From the NCBI GenBank assembly GCA_902461985.1, contig CABQAB010000155.1, positions 1-5,063 on the forward strand: DNA of 5,063 nucleotides. Direction: 5' to 3'. How positions within the stretch are numbered: the first letter of the stretch is position 1; each line of letters starts with the position of its first letter. This document shows, one piece after another, positions 1-5,063 of the stretch. The translations under genes and the position numbers were made by a program. The notes under the pieces were generated by a model. That model was not told the DNA's origin, did no database searches, and saw nothing but the letters and a program-made list of their open reading frames with translations. This stretch comes from an uncultured Bacteroidales bacterium (GTDB lineage Bacteria; Bacteroidota; Bacteroidia; Bacteroidales; UBA932).

Positions 1-1
1 C

Positions 2-1183
2 GAGGCGGCGGCATATCTTGCCGAAACCCTGCGCTCCTACGGAGTGGAAATGCTCGATCTGCCCAACGGCAACGCTTTCGGCGTGAACGGAGGCGCCGAC
101 ACTCTCAGGTCATGCAATGTCGTCGGCTTCATACAGGGCAGCGACGTGAATCTCATGGACCGATATATAGTGATAGGTGCGAGAATGGACAACCGGGGGG
201 CTGACACTTACGAGGTTGACGGAAGGGCTGTGGACAGAATCTACAACGGGGCGAACGGAAATGCTTCCGGAATGGCCATGCTGCTTGAACTTGCGCGTCT
301 GCTCGCGACCAATTCGGTCGCCCTCGGACGCTCTGTCATCCTGGTCGGATTCGGGGCGTCAGCCAACACCTATGCAGGAGCGTGGTATTTCCTGAACCGG
401 GCCTTCAGCGACGTCGGCAATATAGATGCCATGATAAATCTGGACTGTGTGGGATGCGGCAACAACGGATTCTATGCCTATACGGCTTCCAATGCTGACC
501 TGAACTCGATTATCCGCAGTCTTGAGGGGGAACTTCTGCCTGTGAGGCCCGAACTCGTCTCCTACGAGATATATCCTTCCGACCACCGTGCCTTTTACGC
601 CAAGGAAATCCCTTCCGTAAGTTTCTCGACAGGCAAATTCCCGGAATACGGAACAGAGCGTGATACGGAAAGCATCATCGACTACCCCTCAATGGAAAGG
701 GAGCTGGAATATCTCTATGCCTTTACTCTCGCCCTCGCCCGCACGCGTACGGCACCGCTTTTCCATAACAAGGTGCAGTCCGAGGGCTCTCTGCGCATGG
801 ATTCAGAGGTCGTGCCTTATTACGAATGTGACGTGCCCCCAATGTTCCTGAACAGCAGCGATCCGCGTCAGTTCCTGAAAAGATGGGTGTATGCCTATCT
901 GAAATATCCGGAAACTGCGGTCAGAAACGGCATACAGGGTACAGTGTATGTGGAGTTTGTCATAGACAACAGCGGCAGGGTTACCAATGCCAGGGTCACC
1001 CGCTCTGTCAGCGAGGAACTGGATGCTGAAGCGATCAAGGTCATATCCGCCTCTCCGAAATGGAAACCTGCGAAAATCAAGGGAAAGAAAGTGGCATGCT
1101 CGATGACCCTTCCGATTGAATTCAGACTGGAAAAATCCCGCAAGGGAAGTTTCGGCATAAACAACATCATAGTGAAAAAATAG
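2..1183 (+). CDS. M28-like (probably inactive) peptidase domain fused to a TonB C-terminal domain; 5' end outside the window
   Basis: The frame is open from the left edge to a TAG at 1181-1183, so the start lies upstream. An internal GTG (44) and ATG (50) are not convincing starts, because the preceding codons already read like M28 sequence (AAAYLAETLRSYG). Residues are numbered here from the GTG at 44. Residues 1 to about 235 resemble the M28 zinc-peptidase fold: YIVIGARMDN (41-50), NGANGNASG (68-76), VGFGASAN (101-108), INLDCVG (131-137) and SDHRAF (179-184). Compared with Aeromonas aminopeptidase, only the ligands D134 and H181 remain. The ligand His is R47, the bridging Asp is G72, and the catalytic and ligand Glu pair is S106-A107. 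Residues about 277-363 are a TonB C-terminal domain, with LKYPE (286-290), GIQGTVYVEF (296-305), LDAEA (326-330), PKWKPAKIKGK (338-348) and LPIEFRL (356-362). The domain assignments are firm; the loss of peptidase activity is inferred from the residues. An envelope location is likely, but any signal peptide or membrane anchor would be upstream and unseen. Confidence 0.88.
   Translation, partial: EAAAYLAETLRSYGVEMLDLPNGNAFGVNGGADTLRSCNVVGFIQGSDVNLMDRYIVIGARMDNRGADTYEVDGRAVDRIYNGANGNASGMAMLLELARLLATNSVALGRSVILVGFGASANTYAGAWYFLNRAFSDVGNIDAMINLDCVGCGNNGFYAYTASNADLNSIIRSLEGELLPVRPELVSYEIYPSDHRAFYAKEIPSVSFSTGKFPEYGTERDTESIIDYPSMERELEYLYAFTLALARTRTAPLFHNKVQSEGSLRMDSEVVPYYECDVPPMFLNSSDPRQFLKRWVYAYLKYPETAVRNGIQGTVYVEFVIDNSGRVTNARVTRSVSEELDAEAIKVISASPKWKPAKIKGKKVACSMTLPIEFRLEKSRKGSFGINNIIVKK
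872..1132 (+). other. TonB C-terminal domain (within the first gene)
   Basis: This part of the first gene encodes a complete TonB C-terminal domain of the type frequent in Bacteroidota: FLKRWVYAYLKYPE, then a conserved GIQGTVYVEFVID strand, LDAEA and PKWKPAKIKGKK. In TonB proper this domain sits in the periplasm and contacts the TonB box of outer-membrane receptors. Here it follows the M28-like domain through a linker of roughly 40 residues containing PYYECDVPPMF. No hydrophobic membrane span lies between the two domains. Canonical TonB has an N-terminal anchor and a Pro-rich spacer; neither is visible here, so energy transduction by this protein is doubtful unless an anchor lies upstream. 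Confidence 0.85.
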
Positions 1184-1187
1184 CATT

Positions 1188-1192
1188 AAGGA
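1188..1192 (+). promoter_or_regulatory. Possible ribosome binding site for leuS
   Basis: AAGGA lies nine bases before the ATG at 1202, in the 18-base gap after the upstream stop codon. It matches part of a Shine-Dalgarno sequence and agrees with the chosen leuS start. Bacteroidota often initiate without a strong Shine-Dalgarno site, so the match may be chance. Confidence 0.35.
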
Positions 1193-1201
1193 AAACAGAA
1201 T

Positions 1202-3973
1202 ATGAACACAGATTACGATTTCAGGGCAATAGAAAAGAAATGGCAGTCATATTGGGCTGAACACGATACTTTCCGCAGCAAGGAGGATCCTTCCAGACCG
1301 AAATACTATGTGCTTGACATGTTTCCTTACCCTTCCGGGGCAGGTCTTCATGTCGGACATCCTCTCGGCTACATCGCCAGCGACATTTACAGCCGTTACA
1401 AAAGACTGAAAGGCTTCAATGTGCTGCATCCCATGGGCTATGACGCTTTCGGACTGCCGGCTGAACAGTATGCAATCAAGACCGGACAGCATCCGGAAAA
1501 GACCACGGAAGACAATGTGCGCCGCTATCGTGAACAGCTCGACAGAATAGGCTTTTCGTATGACTGGTCCCGTGAATTGCGCACCTGCGATCCCGAATAC
1601 TATAAATGGACCCAGTGGGCGTTCCTGAAGATGTTCGACTGCTGGTACGACGCTGATGCCGGCAAGGCACGTCCGATAGCCGAACTTGCCGACGCATTTT
1701 CAAAAGGAGGAAGCGCGGCAGTGAATGCGTGCTGCACGGAGTGCGGTCCGTTTACGGCTGAAGAATGGAATGGCTGGGATGAGCAGCAGCGGGACAAGGT
1801 GCTGATGAACTATCGGATTGCCTATAGGGGAGAGACCACCGTAAACTGGTGCCAGGGTCTGGGAACCGTTCTGGCGAATGACGAGGTGAAGGAAGGCTAT
1901 TCGGTGCGTGGAGGTTTCCCTGTGGAGCAGAAGAAAATGACCCAGTGGCAGTTGAGGGTGTCGGCGTATGCGGACAGGCTGCTGAAGGATCTGGAAGAAC
2001 TGGACTGGACCGAGTCGCTTAAAGATATGCAGCGCAACTGGATAGGCCGCAGTGAGGGTTGTGAAATGGTTTTCAGGACTTACAACGGCGGGACGGAGCA
2101 TGATGTGACCATTTTTACGACCAGGGCGGATACTGTTTTCGGCGTGACCTTCCTTGTGCTCGCCCCGGAGAGCGAGTGGGTGGACAAGCTTACTTCCGCA
2201 GACCGCCGGAAGGATGTCGATGAATATCTCGCTCAAGTCCGCAAAAAGACAGAGAGGGAGAGAATGGCCCAGACCAAGAACGTTACCGGCGTCTTCTCAG
2301 GCTCTTATGCAATAAATCCTCTTACCGGAGAGAAAGTTCCCGTATGGATTTCGGAATATGTGCTTTCAGGCTACGGTACGGGAGCAATCATGGCGGTTCC
2401 AGCCCATGACAGCAGGGACTATGCATTCGCCAAGGCTTTCGGGCTTCCGGTCATACCTTTGATAGAGGGCTGTGACGTGAGCGAGTCAAGCTTCGATGCA
2501 AAGGAGGGAATCATGTGCAATTCCGGTTTCCTGAACGGCAAGACGGTCAAGGAGGCTATACCTGCTGCAATAGAATATGTCGAGGCCAACGGCCTGGGCC
2601 ACAGGAAAGTGAATTTCAGGCTCAGGGATGCGATTTTCTCGCGCCAGAGATATTGGGGCGAACCTTTCCCTATATGTTACAAGGACGGCAGGGCTGTTCC
2701 GATTCCGTTTGAGAAACTGCCTTTGTGTCTGCCTGAAGTAGACAAATTCCTGCCTACGGAGACCGGAGAGCCGCCTCTTGCCCGTGCGAAGGGCTGGGAA
2801 TATGAGGGCTGTCCGATAGAGACCAGCACCATGCCGGGTTTCGCCGGAAGCAGCGCATATTATTTAAGGTATATGGACCCTCATAACCGGGAGGCCCTCG
2901 TGAGCCGTGAAGCAAATGGATACTGGCGCAATGTGGATCTCTATATCGGTGGCACGGAGCACGCTACCGGCCATCTTATCTATTCCCGTTTCTGGAACAA
3001 ATTCCTCTATGACCTCGGCTATGTCTGCGAGAAAGAGCCTTTCCGCAAGCTGATCAACCAGGGTATGATTCAGGGCAGGTCCAATTTCGTCTACCGTATC
3101 ATCGAAACTAACACTTTCGTTTCCGCAGGCCTTAAAGACCAGTACCAGACGACCGAGATTCATGTGGACATCAATATAGTCCATAATGACAGGCTCGATC
3201 TGGATGCCTTCAGACATTGGATGCCGGAGTATGCGGATGCTGAATTCATTCTTGAGGACGGGGAATATGTCTGCGGCTATGCAGTCGAGAAAATGAGCAA
3301 GTCAATGTTCAATGTGGTGAATCCGGATTCGATCTGCGACTCATACGGGGCAGACACGCTGAGGCTTTACGAGATGTTCCTCGGACCTCTCGAACAGAGC
3401 AAGCCATGGGACACCAAAGGTATAGACGGTGTGCACCGTTTCCTGAAAAAGGTGTGGAGGCTATTCTACGACAGGGACGGGTTCATAGTCACTGATGAGA
3501 AGGCAACTCCGGCTGAATTGAAATCCCTGCACAAGCTAATAGGCAAGGTGAGCCAGGACATAGAGAACTTCTCATACAATACCGCAGTAGCCGCATTCAT
3601 GATATCCCTTAACGAACTCACCGAACTGAAATGTTCCAAGAGGGAGATTCTCGAACCGCTGCTCGTGCTGCTCAGTCCGTTCGCCCCTCACATCGCAGAG
3701 GAACTCTGGAGCGCCCTGGGGCACGAAGACACAATCACTTACGCGGCATGGCCGGAGTACAATGAGGCATTGACTGTGGAGAACAACTGCACATACGCTG
3801 TTTCATTCAACGGCAAGACACGTTTCACTCTTGAACTGCCCAAATCCACCGGCAGGGAGGAGGTCGAGTCCATAGTCAGGTCTCATGAACTGACTGCAAA
3901 GTACGTGGCCGGCGGAAATATTGTAAAGATGATAGTGGTTCCCGGAAAAATAGTGAATGTCGTCGTGAAATAG
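1202..3973 (+). CDS. leuS: Leucyl-tRNA synthetase (complete, 923 aa)
   Basis: Cytoplasmic class I aminoacyl-tRNA synthetase that joins leucine to tRNA-Leu using ATP and edits mischarged tRNA. The HIGH signature is HVGH at residues 50-53, preceded by [10 protein letters not shown], and KMSKS is at 697-701. The CP1 editing domain (about 225-430) has the threonine-rich TTRADT (306-311) and [19 protein letters not shown] (392-410); D403 corresponds to the Asp that anchors the amino group of the editing substrate. The catalytic core resumes with [17 protein letters not shown] (542-558), GGTEHATGH (583-591) and [13 protein letters not shown] (617-629). An anticodon-binding helical domain (about 740-850, with [14 protein letters not shown]) and a small C-terminal domain (about 860-923) follow. 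The inserts at about 145-205 and 630-695 are of the kind seen in Bacteroides-type LeuS, and the length is typical of that group. The start is the first ATG after the upstream stop, at the usual LeuS N-terminus ([14 protein letters not shown]). It probably shares a transcript with both neighbours. No T-box or other leader regulation is visible, as the upstream gap is only 18 bases. Confidence 0.98.
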   Translation: MNTDYDFRAIEKKWQSYWAEHDTFRSKEDPSRPKYYVLDMFPYPSGAGLHVGHPLGYIASDIYSRYKRLKGFNVLHPMGYDAFGLPAEQYAIKTGQHPEKTTEDNVRRYREQLDRIGFSYDWSRELRTCDPEYYKWTQWAFLKMFDCWYDADAGKARPIAELADAFSKGGSAAVNACCTECGPFTAEEWNGWDEQQRDKVLMNYRIAYRGETTVNWCQGLGTVLANDEVKEGYSVRGGFPVEQKKMTQWQLRVSAYADRLLKDLEELDWTESLKDMQRNWIGRSEGCEMVFRTYNGGTEHDVTIFTTRADTVFGVTFLVLAPESEWVDKLTSADRRKDVDEYLAQVRKKTERERMAQTKNVTGVFSGSYAINPLTGEKVPVWISEYVLSGYGTGAIMAVPAHDSRDYAFAKAFGLPVIPLIEGCDVSESSFDAKEGIMCNSGFLNGKTVKEAIPAAIEYVEANGLGHRKVNFRLRDAIFSRQRYWGEPFPICYKDGRAVPIPFEKLPLCLPEVDKFLPTETGEPPLARAKGWEYEGCPIETSTMPGFAGSSAYYLRYMDPHNREALVSREANGYWRNVDLYIGGTEHATGHLIYSRFWNKFLYDLGYVCEKEPFRKLINQGMIQGRSNFVYRIIETNTFVSAGLKDQYQTTEIHVDINIVHNDRLDLDAFRHWMPEYADAEFILEDGEYVCGYAVEKMSKSMFNVVNPDSICDSYGADTLRLYEMFLGPLEQSKPWDTKGIDGVHRFLKKVWRLFYDRDGFIVTDEKATPAELKSLHKLIGKVSQDIENFSYNTAVAAFMISLNELTELKCSKREILEPLLVLLSPFAPHIAEELWSALGHEDTITYAAWPEYNEALTVENNCTYAVSFNGKTRFTLELPKSTGREEVESIVRSHELTAKYVAGGNIVKMIVVPGKIVNVVVK

Positions 3974-3988
3974 TACCTGGACTGAGAT

Positions 3989-4882
3989 ATGAAAACACTG
4001 CAAAACAATAAGGTCCTTTCCGTTCTCTGGGACTATTTTGTCCTGAGTTTCGGTACGCTGATATATTGTGTGGCATGGACCTCGGTCCTGCTGCCCAACC
4101 ACATCGCCAGCGGCGGACTCACCGGTATCTGCGCCATACTCCAGTACGGTACGGGACTGCCGATGTCATATTCATTCTTCGTGCTGAACACCCTGCTTGT
4201 CATCATGGGAACCCTGATCATAGGCAAGGGTTTCGGATTCAAGACGGTTTATGTCTATCTCCTGTCATCGGTGTTCCTGTATGTGCTGCCGAAGTTCGAC
4301 CCCTGGCTGACTTTGACTCTGGACGAGAAGATGTTTGCGGCGCTGTTAGGCGGTATTCTGGAGGCATTCGGCATAAGTTTCGTCCTGAACAGGGGCGGAA
4401 GCACTGGCGGAACCGACATCATAGCGGTCTGCATAAACAAGTACTGGCCTGTTTCATTGGGTAAGGTCTATCTCTTTACCGACCTTCTGATTATTTTCAC
4501 GGTGACATTCCTGCCTGACATGACCTTTGTCGATGCTCTCTATGGTTATGTCGCCATGGTCTCTTTTTCGTTCTGCGTAGATTATTTCACTCTCGGACCG
4601 AAGTCAACGGTGCAGGTGCTGATTTTTTCACGTAACTACAAGGAGATTGCCGACAGGCTGATTGCCATGGACAGGGGAGTCACGGCACTCAATTCGGTGG
4701 GCTGGTACAGCGGAGAGGAAAGCAAGGTGCTGCTTGTCATTGTCCGCAAGTCATTCTACCCCCAGGTCGTGCAGTTAGTCAAGGACCTGGACCACAAGGC
4801 TTTCGTCTCGGTTTCCAATGCATCGAGCGTGTTCGGGGAGGGCTTCGAGGAAATCAAATCCGGAATAAAGAAAAAGAAATGA
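3989..4882 (+). CDS. YitT family membrane protein (DUF161 + DUF2179), 297 aa
   Basis: Multi-pass inner-membrane protein of the YitT family, whose biochemical role is not established; a transport function is often supposed. The N-terminal membrane domain has hydrophobic segments at about residues 12-35, 62-80, 86-102, 115-134, 158-176 and 182-200. The family signatures are LLPNHIASGGLTGI (34-47) and NRGGSTGGTDIIA (134-146). The last 85 or so residues are soluble and match DUF2179: RGVTALNSVGWYSGEESKVLLV (starting at 229), then IVRKSFYPQVVQLVKDLD and a closing ASSVFGEGFEEI. The C-terminus is lysine-rich (KKKK). The length is typical and both domains look intact. The ATG at 3989 follows the leuS stop by 15 bases, with no strong ribosome site. 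A paralogue begins one base after its stop codon. The family call is firm; the substrate and function are unknown. Confidence 0.93.
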   Translation: MKTLQNNKVLSVLWDYFVLSFGTLIYCVAWTSVLLPNHIASGGLTGICAILQYGTGLPMSYSFFVLNTLLVIMGTLIIGKGFGFKTVYVYLLSSVFLYVLPKFDPWLTLTLDEKMFAALLGGILEAFGISFVLNRGGSTGGTDIIAVCINKYWPVSLGKVYLFTDLLIIFTVTFLPDMTFVDALYGYVAMVSFSFCVDYFTLGPKSTVQVLIFSRNYKEIADRLIAMDRGVTALNSVGWYSGEESKVLLVIVRKSFYPQVVQLVKDLDHKAFVSVSNASSVFGEGFEEIKSGIKKKK

Positions 4883-4883
4883 T

Positions 4884-5063
4884 ATGACGGCTGAGTTGAA
4901 AAAGAATATATGGACGGGAGTCAAGGAATATGGAATCATGTCCTTAGGACTACTCTGTTACGCATTCGGCTGGGTGATTTTCCTGCTTCCGAACAACCTT
5001 GTCGGCGGAGGTGTTTCCGGCATCTCGGCGATAATCCAGTATGCGACCGGCGGTTCCATTCCA
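4884..5063 (+). CDS. Second YitT family membrane protein, N-terminal 60 codons; 3' end outside the window
   Basis: An ATG at 4884 opens a frame that continues to the right edge without a stop. It starts one base after the TGA of the preceding yitT-like gene. The polypeptide begins MTAELKKNIWTGVKEYG, has a hydrophobic segment at about residues 18-35, and then LLPNNLVGGGVSGISAIIQY (34-53). This is the N-terminal YitT (DUF161) signature, also present in the upstream gene. The two proteins align without gaps from residue 1: I count 20 identical residues over positions 16-56 (41 aligned). They are therefore clear but diverged paralogues, not a recent duplication. A later ATG at 4938 (residue 19) is a weaker start, because it falls at the beginning of the first membrane segment and the alignment favours the first ATG. 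The purine-rich tail of the upstream gene (4865-4879) could serve as its ribosome-loading region. Whether it also carries DUF2179 cannot be seen. Confidence 0.87.
   Translation, partial: MTAELKKNIWTGVKEYGIMSLGLLCYAFGWVIFLLPNNLVGGGVSGISAIIQYATGGSIP

Noticed and set aside
44..52. GTG (44) or ATG (50) as the true start of the first gene
   Set aside because: The same frame is open to the left edge and the upstream codons read AAAYLAETLRSYG, typical of the helix before the M28 core. Starting here would also remove any export signal, so the gene is treated as truncated by the window.
803..1186. Minus-strand open frame of 127 codons across the TonB domain region
   Set aside because: It lies wholly antisense to a strongly conserved TonB C-terminal domain, and its translation shows no recognisable domain. 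It is a shadow of the real gene.
2117..2134. TTRADT in place of the TTRPDT of E. coli LeuS as a possible editing defect
   Set aside because: The Thr, Arg and Asp residues and the discriminating Thr (T311) are kept, as is the editing-site Asp (D403). The Pro-to-Ala change is probably a normal lineage variant.
1700..2236. Minus-strand open frame of 178 codons inside leuS
   Set aside because: It is the longest antisense frame, but it is fully embedded opposite the conserved LeuS coding frame and its translation is low in recognisable motifs. G/C-leaning third positions readily create such frames.
3974..3988. Terminator or promoter between leuS and the YitT gene
   Set aside because: The gap is only 15 bases, with no inverted repeat followed by a T run and no Bacteroidota-type TAnnTTTG element.
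4066..4464. Plus-strand frame of 132 codons overlapping the first YitT gene in another frame
   Set aside because: The overlapping frame has the membrane segments and family motifs of YitT; this one has an Arg/His-rich translation with no domain, as expected of an out-of-frame reading.

Overview
The window carries four tightly packed genes, all on the + strand, from a member of the Bacteroidota, most likely the order Bacteroidales. The assignment rests on two things. The leucyl-tRNA synthetase has the insertions I associate with Bacteroides-type LeuS. The first gene ends in a TonB C-terminal domain of the style common in that phylum. Neither the genus nor the species can be named from this sequence alone. 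Third codon positions lean towards G/C throughout, with no obvious compositional break that would suggest a recently acquired island.

Layout: (1) positions 2-1183 hold the 3' part of a gene entering from the left edge. It encodes an M28-type (zinc aminopeptidase fold) domain followed by a TonB C-terminal domain. (2) Positions 1202-3973 hold a complete leuS. (3) Positions 3989-4882 hold a complete YitT-family membrane protein (DUF161 plus DUF2179). (4) Positions 4884-5063 hold the first 60 codons of a second YitT-family protein that runs off the right edge. The gaps between genes are 18, 15 and 1 bases. No promoter or terminator hairpin is evident in them, so the four genes look like one transcription unit. 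No RNA gene, mobile element, CRISPR array or long repeat was seen, and no stretch over 300 bases lacks a gene.

The most notable observation is in gene 1. Its M28 domain keeps the fold signatures around the active site but has lost the catalytic glutamate and three of the five zinc ligands, so it is probably a pseudopeptidase, and it is joined to a TonB-type domain. The second point of interest is the tandem pair of diverged YitT paralogues, which align without gaps from residue 1 and are separated by one base. The genes share no obvious pathway: leuS is housekeeping, and the others look like envelope or membrane proteins that may simply be co-transcribed with it.
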